18,031 nt of DNA from Kiritimatiellia bacterium (GTDB taxonomy: Bacteria > Verrucomicrobiota > Kiritimatiellia > RFP12 > DVOR01): contig JAGCML010000167.1 of the NCBI GenBank assembly GCA_017646485.1, positions 1 to 18,031 on the forward strand, read 5' to 3'. Every line of letters begins with the position of its first letter. Positions within the stretch are counted from its first letter, which is position 1. Below, in pieces: positions 1-8,985 of this stretch. The translations under genes were made by a program, and so were the position numbers. Under the pieces are notes generated by a model, which saw only the letters and a list, made by a program, of their open reading frames with translations, did not search any database and was not told the DNA's origin.

Positions 1-1
1 C

Positions 2-2917
<2,916 letters not shown>

Positions 2918-2940
2918 TTCATTCTCTTCATCCACTCAAC

Positions 2941-2975
2941 AAACGGGCGTTCTGAAAAGAGCGCCCGTTTGTTTT
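2941..2975 (+). terminator. Intrinsic terminator of the rpoC transcript
   Basis: Bases 2941-2953 pair with 2958-2970 in a 13-bp stem with one G-T wobble, closed by a GAAA tetraloop (2954-2957). GTTTT follows at 2971-2975. It lies 24 bases past the rpoC stop. This is a textbook Rho-independent terminator and marks the end of the rpo operon. Confidence 0.92.
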
Positions 2976-3096
2976 ATATCGCTGTAGGCGAATCCTCTCC
3001 TTTAGCAATAAAGAGGTCTTGCGAATCAAAATAGCCACCTTTCTGCAGCAGTCAAAATCAGAATCCTCCAAATAACAAGAAAATAACGACCCCCAC

Positions 3097-3125
3097 TTTG
3101 CAATCCACCTCTCATTCGTTATAAT
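3097..3125 (+). promoter_or_regulatory. Candidate sigma-70-type promoter for the C10 protease gene
   Basis: A perfect TATAAT lies at 3120-3125, preceded after a 17-base spacer by TTTGCA at 3097-3102 (4 of 6 matches to the -35 consensus). Transcription would begin near 3132. That makes the TTG at 3131 an unlikely start codon and supports the ATG at 3170. The promoter is predicted from sequence only. Confidence 0.6.
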
Positions 3126-3169
3126 GTGTATTGTTTCTCGTGACCAGCCTTAACGAAAGCGATTCACCC

Positions 3170-4666
3170 ATGCATTTGCACTTTCTGCGCCCTTTTACAC
3201 ACCAGCTCTGCTTAAAAGGTTGTATTCTTTTCCTGCTCTGTGGGTTTTCCTATACCCATTTAGAAGCGACACCCGTGAGCGAAGCAGAAACACGTCTCAT
3301 TGCACAACGATGGCAAGCGGCTAATCCGCACCTTTTAAAAAGCACTGACGAGCCCACCCTCTCCGAAATCACCACCACCTCTGGTTCGCTCCTCTTTCGA
3401 AAACTCGCCTATTCCTCTGGAGAGGCGCTTTTTATCGCCGCCAATAAGCGGTTACCTCCCGTCCTTGCGATTTTGCCTCGTGGACGCATTTCTGCTACGC
3501 ATCCGCTCTTGCGCCACTTAAAGGCTGACGTTGAAGCGCGTTTACATGAGCAACCCGCAACAGTGGATTCCGCCTGGAATGACTGCCTTTCCCAGACCCC
3601 AGATTCCTCACAAAAGCCCCTGCTCTATGTGTTTGATGCGAAACGTTGGGATAAAGAGCTCAACCACTGGAACCAGGAAAGCTTCAATCGTTATGGGCAG
3701 TGGGAGGAAGGCACTTTGTATAATCGGTATACGCCTGAACACTACATGGCGGGATGTGTCGCTATCGCAGGAAGTGCCATCCAACAATTCTATGCCTTCC
3801 CAACCGCTCAGAGTGCCTACACCAACACCACCTGCGTGGTCTATGATGCGGCATTTCACCCCCACCCTCGCACCTTACACACGCGTCCTGGCACTTACAA
3901 TTGGTCCATTCTCCCTAAACAATGGGAAAAACCACAAGCCCTCACTGAAGAACAGAAAGAATTAATCGCTCGTATTGCCGCCAATAGTGGCGTCATCACT
4001 GGTACGCATTATGCTCCCACCGCCTCTGGAGGAAGTACATACTTTTTAATGGAAGGCCTCCGTTTAGGCGCAGGTTATGCCACAGGCATGGAATATTGTC
4101 CTACCGCAACCACCCCCCTGCGCAATTTCTTAGACAAATTACTCTATGCACAGTTACGCTGCGGCGCACCTTGCGTGCTTGACCTTGGGGGGAAAGCAGG
4201 CAATCATGCGGTTGTCGCTACGGGAATTGCCCAAGATCACCTACAAACTGTTTACACTCGTCTCTTTTTTGGTTGGGGTGGTAGTGGTGATGTTTGGTAT
4301 GCCTTGCCAACCACGGGCTCCTTCCATTCCATCTTAGGGGTTGGCACCTTTATTTCAACCGATGGTGCCTTTCTCCCCATCTACGGCACCCTCACCCACG
4401 CTGATGGCACACCTGCGGCAAATTATCCCATGACAATTGCAGGTCAACCAACAACAACGGATGCTGCAGGTCACTTTGCGGTACGCATTATTCCCACACA
4501 AAGCGTGGTAATTTGCGCAGGCACACTCACCTCCACGCTCACCCTTGATGCAGCACTCCTTCGTCGTGCGGCTACTGAACCATGGGCCTTTGAAAACCCC
4601 AATGCCGTCTCCACCGACGCCCTTCTTCAAGCCTTGCCCTCCCCAATAACGCTCACCTTGCGATGA
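3170..4666 (+). CDS. Exported C10-family (streptopain-like) cysteine protease with C-terminal beta-sandwich-like domain
   Basis: A secreted papain-fold thiol protease of 498 residues. The ATG at 3170 is chosen because it opens a good signal peptide (hydrophobic core about 18-31, likely cleavage after LEA, residue 33). The in-frame TTG at 3131 would sit at the predicted transcription start. Residues about 34-150 resemble the C10 inhibitory propeptide (AETRLIAQRW, then LPPVLAILPRGR). The catalytic domain has nucleophile Cys196 in YMAGCVAIAGSAIQQF and His346 in GNHAVVATG, then FFGWGGSGDVWY (367-378 region). From about 386 a regulatory-like beta-sandwich follows (YGTLTHADGTPAANYPMTI, then TTTDAAGHF). 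Streptopain has NWGWGG where this protein has FFGWGG, so the usual Asn and Trp are both Phe. Codon use (frequent AAA and CAA) differs from flanking rpoC and the GreA-type gene. Natural substrate is unknown; the gene stands alone between transcription genes. Confidence 0.87.
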   Translation: MHLHFLRPFTHQLCLKGCILFLLCGFSYTHLEATPVSEAETRLIAQRWQAANPHLLKSTDEPTLSEITTTSGSLLFRKLAYSSGEALFIAANKRLPPVLAILPRGRISATHPLLRHLKADVEARLHEQPATVDSAWNDCLSQTPDSSQKPLLYVFDAKRWDKELNHWNQESFNRYGQWEEGTLYNRYTPEHYMAGCVAIAGSAIQQFYAFPTAQSAYTNTTCVVYDAAFHPHPRTLHTRPGTYNWSILPKQWEKPQALTEEQKELIARIAANSGVITGTHYAPTASGGSTYFLMEGLRLGAGYATGMEYCPTATTPLRNFLDKLLYAQLRCGAPCVLDLGGKAGNHAVVATGIAQDHLQTVYTRLFFGWGGSGDVWYALPTTGSFHSILGVGTFISTDGAFLPIYGTLTHADGTPAANYPMTIAGQPTTTDAAGHFAVRIIPTQSVVICAGTLTSTLTLDAALLRRAATEPWAFENPNAVSTDALLQALPSPITLTLR

Positions 4667-4974
4667 ATTGATAAATTGATGTGTTGTGTGCTCGCGGTTA
4701 GCGATTTACTGAAAGGATATTAGGGATAGAGCGATTGTACGGCTTTGCTGCTGGGAAATCGTGAGACTTGAACCAAAATAAAATCTAAGCTCAAATATAC
4801 CGAATGAGCATTCAAAAGCAACAAAATCACTCGTCTCCCCGTAATTGAAGAGGCGAAAGCACGTTTACAAATCAAATAACCGCTTTATTTTCAATGCTTT
4901 ATGTTTTATTCCCTCATAAAAACGCATGATTTGTTTGCTTTTGTAAGGCTGTTTTGATATCATTTGTAGGTTTT

Positions 4975-5009
4975 TCAACGTAATTTCTCCGACAGAAATT
5001 GACGATTGA
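4975..5009 (+). promoter_or_regulatory. Imperfect hairpin in the leader of the GreA-type gene
   Basis: Bases 4975-4988 pair with 4994-5009 over 14 base pairs, with two single-base bulges (G5001 and A5005). The loop is the five bases CCGAC. The inner 7 bp are perfect (AATTTCT/AGAAATT). No T-run follows, so it is not a classic terminator. It ends 40 bases before the start codon and may be a regulatory leader structure or an operator. Confidence 0.4.
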
Positions 5010-5015
5010 AAATGT

Positions 5016-5029
5016 TCAAAATGTTTTGA
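5016..5029. promoter_or_regulatory. Short palindrome TCAAAA-TG-TTTTGA ahead of the GreA-type gene
   Basis: A perfect 6-bp inverted repeat with a 2-base centre lies just upstream of the AAGGA ribosome site (5036-5040). It also overlaps a direct repeat of AAAATGTT (5009-5016 and 5018-5025). Its size suits a repressor half-site pair, but no regulator can be named. Confidence 0.3.
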
Positions 5030-5048
5030 GTTAATAAGGACTACAACA

Positions 5049-7205
5049 ATGGACAAGACTGAATTTGAAGGAAAGATGCAGGAATTGCTTAAGGCAGAAC
5101 CATTGAATATTGAAGCCGTCACCGCATTGATTCGTGACCGTCTCGCTGACGATGTCAAGGGTGCAGTTCGTGCTTTTTCCGTACTGACGGAAGTTGTGGT
5201 GGATCAAAAGAATCTCGCAAATGCTGTCGCTTGCATAAAGTTTTACAGCGAACACGCCGAACAGCTCCGTGACATTACCTTAAATCAGATGCGCGAAGTG
5301 ATCCGTCGTAGCGCCACAACCGCAGAAGACAAGTTGTTGGTTGACTCGATTGGCTTAAACACTGCAATCGCTTCGGCAATCGTGCGTCGCTTGTCGGTTT
5401 TGTTGGCCTTGAAGCCTGGCGTATATGTCAATAGCCAGTCTTGGGGCTTTGGCCAGGTTCAGCAGATTGATACTTTCTACAGCAAGGTGATTATCGACTT
5501 CAGCGGAAAGAAGGGCCACGCCATGAGCCTCTCTGTCGCAGGCCAGAACCTTTCTGTGGCCGACGACAATCATTTGATGACGCGCTATATGAAGGATCCC
5601 GAATCCATCAAGACGATGGTGGAAAAGCATCCTGGCGAAGTGGTGCGTTTGACCATTCAGAGCTATGGTGAAATGTCGGTGATTCGTCTTGCAGAACGTT
5701 TGGCAGAAACCGGTCTTGTGCCGCAGGCCAACTGGAAGAAGTTCTGGGAATCTGCTCGTCGCAGCTTGAAGGCTGACAAGGTCAATCCTGTTGAAATCCC
5801 CACCAAGCGTACCGATCCCATCCGCCTCTTGGACGCAGAAGAAGACTTTGGCGACAAGTGGTTGGCTCGTTATGCTCGTCAGAAGGACATCAAGGCTATT
5901 TACGACAGCACCATCGCTTTGATGGCTGCAAAGAAGGATGAACTTCCTGACGGCTATCGTAAGACCGTGGGCGAACGTTTGGCCTTCGCACTCAAGGGTG
6001 CTGAACGCACAGACTATCCGCGTTATGCACAGTTGGCCGTTTTGATGCGCGACCTTAAGCTCTCTTCCGAAGAGGCTCAGGTGGCTCAGGCAGACTTGCT
6101 TTTGGAAGAAGACGAAACCGAAAACTTGCTCTGCGCAATGCGTGGTCTTTCGGCACGCGATGTGACGGCTTTGGCTGGATTCCTTTTGGCCGTTAAGCCT
6201 GAAAGCAAGGGTATCCTCTTGGATTACTTGCCGCAGTACAATAGCGTTTCTCTCAGCGCAGTGCTCAGCGTTTTGGCAAATGATGAAGCGACTGGCAATG
6301 CCGTCCGTTCCATCCTCGCACGTCAGGCAAACGTTGTACCGACCATGGTCGTTTGGGCACTTCGCAACTGCAATTCGAACACCACTTGGCAGTTGCCCTC
6401 CTTGAACGAATTGGTCACAACGGCCATCTACATCATTGAACAGCGTCACACTGGTGAAAACCTCAAGATGCGCAACACGCTTCAGGCCTTCTTTGACAGC
6501 GCTCGCTGGTTGGAAGAACTCTGCAAGCAGTTGACTGCTTTTGATCGTCAGGTCATCTTTGAACGCATTCAGGCTTCCACCGCATGGGAAACCACCTCTC
6601 AGCGTAATATCCTCGTGCGCATGGCACACAACGATCCCGCATTGGCCAAGTTCCGTCGTCAGGTGAAGACGCAGACCGAACAGGAACACATTACTTCGTT
6701 GCGCTCTTACACTGCAATGCAGTTGGCTTACGACCACTTGATTAATGTTGAAATCCCTGCAAATACGCGTGATATCGCTACGGCTCGTAGCTACGGCGAC
6801 TTGCGTGAAAACGCAGAATACCAGTTCGCCAAAGACCATCAGCGTGTCTTGCTCTCTCGTCAGGACGAAATGGCTCGCCGCTTGAAGGCATTGAAGGTTG
6901 CAGACTTCTCCAACGTCTCTACCGACACGGTTGTACCTGGTACACGCGTCACGCTCAAGACCGATAAGGGCGAACTCGTCTACACCATCTTGGGTGAACT
7001 CGATAGCGATGAAACCTTAAACATCATCTCTTGCCGTACCCGTTTGGCAGCAGCATTGCTCGGTAAGCGTACCGGTGATGCCGTTGAACTCCCCGCTGAG
7101 AAGGGCGTCCTTCGTGCAACTGTGACTGGCATCAGCGTTATGGATGACGCTGTCCGCGCATGGTTGGCCGCCATCCCCACCGCTCACGTGGTGGCAAATG
7201 CCTAA
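5049..7205 (+). CDS. GreA/GreB-type transcript cleavage factor with long N-terminal extension
   Basis: A 718-residue protein whose last 170 or so residues are a GreA-type factor. Such factors enter the RNA polymerase secondary channel and stimulate cleavage of backtracked RNA. The coiled-coil tip signature is intact: YGDLRENAEYQFAKDHQ, with the acidic pair Asp584 and Glu587 that corresponds to E. coli GreA D41/E44. The globular C-terminal domain follows (VPGTRVTL, LVYTILGELDSDE, LGKRTGDAVELP). Normal GreA is about 158 residues. The extra 540 residues are mostly predicted helical, with a small beta-rich part near 123-165 (WGFGQVQQID, then KVIIDFSGKKGHAMSL). Chlamydial GreA is, from memory, of similar length, which argues for a PVC lineage trait rather than a recent fusion. 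Start: ATG with AAGGA 8 bases upstream (5036-5040). Codon bias is as strong as in rpoC, so it is probably abundant. Confidence 0.9.
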   Translation: MDKTEFEGKMQELLKAEPLNIEAVTALIRDRLADDVKGAVRAFSVLTEVVVDQKNLANAVACIKFYSEHAEQLRDITLNQMREVIRRSATTAEDKLLVDSIGLNTAIASAIVRRLSVLLALKPGVYVNSQSWGFGQVQQIDTFYSKVIIDFSGKKGHAMSLSVAGQNLSVADDNHLMTRYMKDPESIKTMVEKHPGEVVRLTIQSYGEMSVIRLAERLAETGLVPQANWKKFWESARRSLKADKVNPVEIPTKRTDPIRLLDAEEDFGDKWLARYARQKDIKAIYDSTIALMAAKKDELPDGYRKTVGERLAFALKGAERTDYPRYAQLAVLMRDLKLSSEEAQVAQADLLLEEDETENLLCAMRGLSARDVTALAGFLLAVKPESKGILLDYLPQYNSVSLSAVLSVLANDEATGNAVRSILARQANVVPTMVVWALRNCNSNTTWQLPSLNELVTTAIYIIEQRHTGENLKMRNTLQAFFDSARWLEELCKQLTAFDRQVIFERIQASTAWETTSQRNILVRMAHNDPALAKFRRQVKTQTEQEHITSLRSYTAMQLAYDHLINVEIPANTRDIATARSYGDLRENAEYQFAKDHQRVLLSRQDEMARRLKALKVADFSNVSTDTVVPGTRVTLKTDKGELVYTILGELDSDETLNIISCRTRLAAALLGKRTGDAVELPAEKGVLRATVTGISVMDDAVRAWLAAIPTAHVVANA

Positions 7206-7217
7206 AAAAGGATTCTT

Positions 7218-7252
7218 GTTTGACCTATATGACTACGGTCTATAGGTCAAAC
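7218..7252 (+). promoter_or_regulatory. Strong intergenic hairpin between the GreA-type gene and the DHH gene
   Basis: A perfect 12-bp stem (7218-7229 with 7241-7252) is extended after one bulged T by GAC/GTC closed by a TACG tetraloop. It fills most of the 57-base gap and ends 10 bases before the next ATG. Only a weak GTTTT follows at 7258-7262. It could be a leaky terminator/attenuator or a processing site. Its 3' arm holds AGGT, the only Shine-Dalgarno-like bases before the DHH gene. Confidence 0.55.
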
Positions 7253-7262
7253 ATTCCGTTTT

Positions 7263-8282
7263 ATGACAGCTCTTTCTGTTAGCCGAAACCGCGGTTCTGC
7301 AAAACGTGTCTTTGATGCGCTCAAGGCATTCAAACGCGTTCTTGTTACTGCGCACATGGGTCCTGATGGTGATGCCGTTGGGAGTTGCGTGGCCATGGCA
7401 CGTTTGCTGAAAGCAAATGGTTGGTCACCCACTGTCGCCCTCTCTCCCATTGGTATGGGACCGCCCAAATTCCTCATGGAGCATGCGGACACAATTGCTC
7501 CTACGAATGTTAAGGCGCGCGACTATGACTGCGCACTTGTCTTAGACTGCGGTGGCCTTGAACGCTTACCCGATGGTCCGCTTCGTGATGCAGTGGCGCG
7601 TTTACCCATTGTCAACATTGATCACCATGCCACCTCGCGAAAGCCTTTCGGGATTGCCTCTTGGGTCGTTCCCAGTGCCAGTAGCACCGGTGAACTCGTT
7701 TCTCGCTTTGCGAAACGGTTTAAGTGGTCTCTTGACACACAAACGGCTGAAGCACTTTGGGTCGCCCTTGCGACAGATACAGGTCGCTTCGCCTACTCTT
7801 GCACACAACCCTCCACCTTAAAGGCTGCCGCAGAACTGCTCGCTTGTGGCGTTGATTCGTCAGCCATCAATGATCGTCTCTATTTGTATACGAGCGAAGG
7901 TGCGATGTTGTTGAAACGTAAGGCTTACGATTCGCTCACCACCTATCTGCGTGGTCGCGTGGCTTACATTTGCTTAACCGCACGAGATTTTCGTCGCGCT
8001 GGTGTACCGAAGAGCGAAATTGAAGATGTTATCGACATTCCGCGTTCGATTCCAACTGCTCAGATTTCGCTTTTCTTCTACGAAACAAAGGATAAGCCAG
8101 GCATTACACGTGTCAGCATTCGCACCCGCGGAGATAATCCAGCCTTCTCTTCAGCTTCTATTGCTGCCCACTTCGGGGGCGGAGGACATTTGCGCGCTGC
8201 AGGGTGTAATATCAATGAAAAACCAAAAGTCGCAATTGATATTATGAAAAATTACTTAGTTACCCTCTTTGAAGACGAGTAA
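7263..8282 (+). CDS. DHH/DHHA1 phosphoesterase, NrnA-like (nanoRNase / pAp phosphatase)
   Basis: A 339-residue DHH-superfamily phosphoesterase. Proteins with this layout (NrnA, RecJ-like core) degrade 2-5 nt RNA remnants and convert pAp to AMP in the cytoplasm, using two divalent metals. Motif I is AHMGPDGDAVGS (His31, Asp35, Asp37), motif II is LVLDCGG (Asp95), motif III is NIDHHAT (Asp120, His121, His122), and motif IV is ALATDTGRFAYS. The C-terminal DHHA1 substrate-binding motif is GGGGHLRAAG with His309. Length is normal for NrnA (about 310-340). The ATG at 7263 has no clear ribosome site of its own; a hairpin occupies that place, so coupling to the upstream GreA-type gene or leader control is possible. 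Cyclic-di-AMP phosphodiesterases share the fold but usually carry extra N-terminal domains, absent here. Confidence 0.88.
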   Translation: MTALSVSRNRGSAKRVFDALKAFKRVLVTAHMGPDGDAVGSCVAMARLLKANGWSPTVALSPIGMGPPKFLMEHADTIAPTNVKARDYDCALVLDCGGLERLPDGPLRDAVARLPIVNIDHHATSRKPFGIASWVVPSASSTGELVSRFAKRFKWSLDTQTAEALWVALATDTGRFAYSCTQPSTLKAAAELLACGVDSSAINDRLYLYTSEGAMLLKRKAYDSLTTYLRGRVAYICLTARDFRRAGVPKSEIEDVIDIPRSIPTAQISLFFYETKDKPGITRVSIRTRGDNPAFSSASIAAHFGGGGHLRAAGCNINEKPKVAIDIMKNYLVTLFEDE

Positions 8283-8307
8283 TTGGTACTGCAATCCGCA
8301 CACCTCA

Positions 8308-8339
8308 AAACGGATGCCGAAAGGTGTCCGTTTTTGTTT
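8308..8339 (+). terminator. Intrinsic terminator after the DHH phosphoesterase gene
   Basis: Bases 8308-8318 pair with 8323-8333 (11 bp, two G-T wobbles) around a GAAA tetraloop. The T-rich tract TTTTTGTTT ends it. It lies 25 bases after the stop and closes the GreA-type/DHH unit. Its design closely matches the terminator after rpoC. Confidence 0.9.
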
Positions 8340-8462
8340 AATTTCTACGTTTTAGTTATTGCATAATACGCGAAAAAAATAAAAGAAACCACTTCTCTAG
8401 GTCTATACACAGGAAAAACATCAAATAAATTGCTATTTTTTCAAACTTTTTAAGATTAATGC

Positions 8463-8491
8463 TTGCTTTTTTTCTTGCAAAAGCGCATACT
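8463..8491 (+). promoter_or_regulatory. Candidate promoter upstream of the glg run
   Basis: TTGCTT (8463-8468) and CATACT (8486-8491) are separated by 17 bases in an AT-rich stretch. The match is partial: 3 of 6 and 4 of 6. It is the best-spaced pair between the preceding terminator and the small exported protein, and would give a leader of about 27 bases. No clear operator is visible. Confidence 0.35.
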
Positions 8492-8524
8492 TTAAATGGT
8501 TAAAGTCATCATAGAAAGTATTTG

Positions 8525-8965
8525 ATGAAAAAGATACTATTTTTGGTTGCGATTTTCTTCACCTGCGGCATCTTGCTCGCAGGCTCTGACATTGCCGAAT
8601 TTGCTACTGAACAAGAGCAAATGATTCAAGAACGCGTCAATGCCGAGCAAATCCCCTTGCGTCGTCAACAAGCCGAATTTCTTTACCGCCAACACTATTC
8701 CAATCGCCTCTCTCGCGAGCGCAAAGTGCTTTTACAGAGTGGTAAACTCACAACCGAAAAAGTGGAAGCGCTGCGAGCAGAACGCCAAAAGCTCGTTGAA
8801 CAATTAGAAGCCCTTGACCAACAAATCACCGAGGCCTCTATGGAAGCCCCGGAAATCATTGAACTTCAGGCCATTATCGAGGCCAATAACGATCGCATCG
8901 AAGAACTGCGTCGGAGCATTATGCCAGAAACGGCAGCCCCAACACAGATCGACGCCGAACCTTAA
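8525..8965 (+). CDS. Small exported coiled-coil protein, unknown function
   Basis: A 146-residue protein I do not recognise. MKKILFLVAIFFTCGILLA is a classic signal peptide with cleavage probably at LLA/GS (residue 19). There is no lipobox, so a soluble periplasmic protein is likely. The rest is nearly all charged helix rich in Glu, Gln and Arg, with heptad-like spacing strongest at about 60-130 (TEKVEALRAERQKLVEQLEA, then EIIELQAIIEANNDRIEELR), and ends in a loose Pro/Ala tail. The coiled coil recalls Skp/OmpH or LPP-like spacers, but no family signature is present. ATG 8525 is preferred over the TTG immediately before it; the ribosome site is poor (GAAAG at 8514). The next gene, glgA, starts 20 bases on, so they are probably cotranscribed. 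A functional link to glycogen is not implied. Confidence 0.7.
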   Translation: MKKILFLVAIFFTCGILLAGSDIAEFATEQEQMIQERVNAEQIPLRRQQAEFLYRQHYSNRLSRERKVLLQSGKLTTEKVEALRAERQKLVEQLEALDQQITEASMEAPEIIELQAIIEANNDRIEELRRSIMPETAAPTQIDAEP

Positions 8966-8985
8966 AACAACCAGGAGTATCCATC

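Larger units (their letters stand above)
4667..5048. other. 382-base intergenic leader, AT-rich
   Basis: No convincing gene is seen here; the short minus-strand frames reading into it lack a ribosome site. No strong terminator follows the protease gene. The right third holds two inverted-repeat structures (4975-5009 and 5016-5029) and the ribosome site of the next gene. I could not find a promoter with good -35 and -10 elements. The nearest is TTGTTT at 4931 with TGATAT at 4955, which is weak. Confidence 0.6.

Noticed and set aside
2994..3016. Small stem (CCTC...GAGG) flanked by a GCGAATC direct repeat downstream of rpoC
   Set aside because: It is short, bulged and without a T-run, and a strong terminator already lies just upstream; no function can be argued.
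3131..3169. TTG at 3131 as the start of the C10 protease
   Set aside because: It falls at the predicted transcription start of a TATAAT promoter, and the extra residues would put a polar stretch ahead of a good signal peptide.
4755..4780. tRNA T-arm-like stretch on the minus strand (GGTTCAAGTCTC)
   Set aside because: The flanking bases do not pair into a T-stem, and no anticodon arm or acceptor stem can be drawn around it.
5355..6839. Long minus-strand open frame of 494 codons opposite the GreA-type gene
   Set aside because: It is a shadow caused by the biased codon use of the plus-strand gene, with no motif and no ribosome site.
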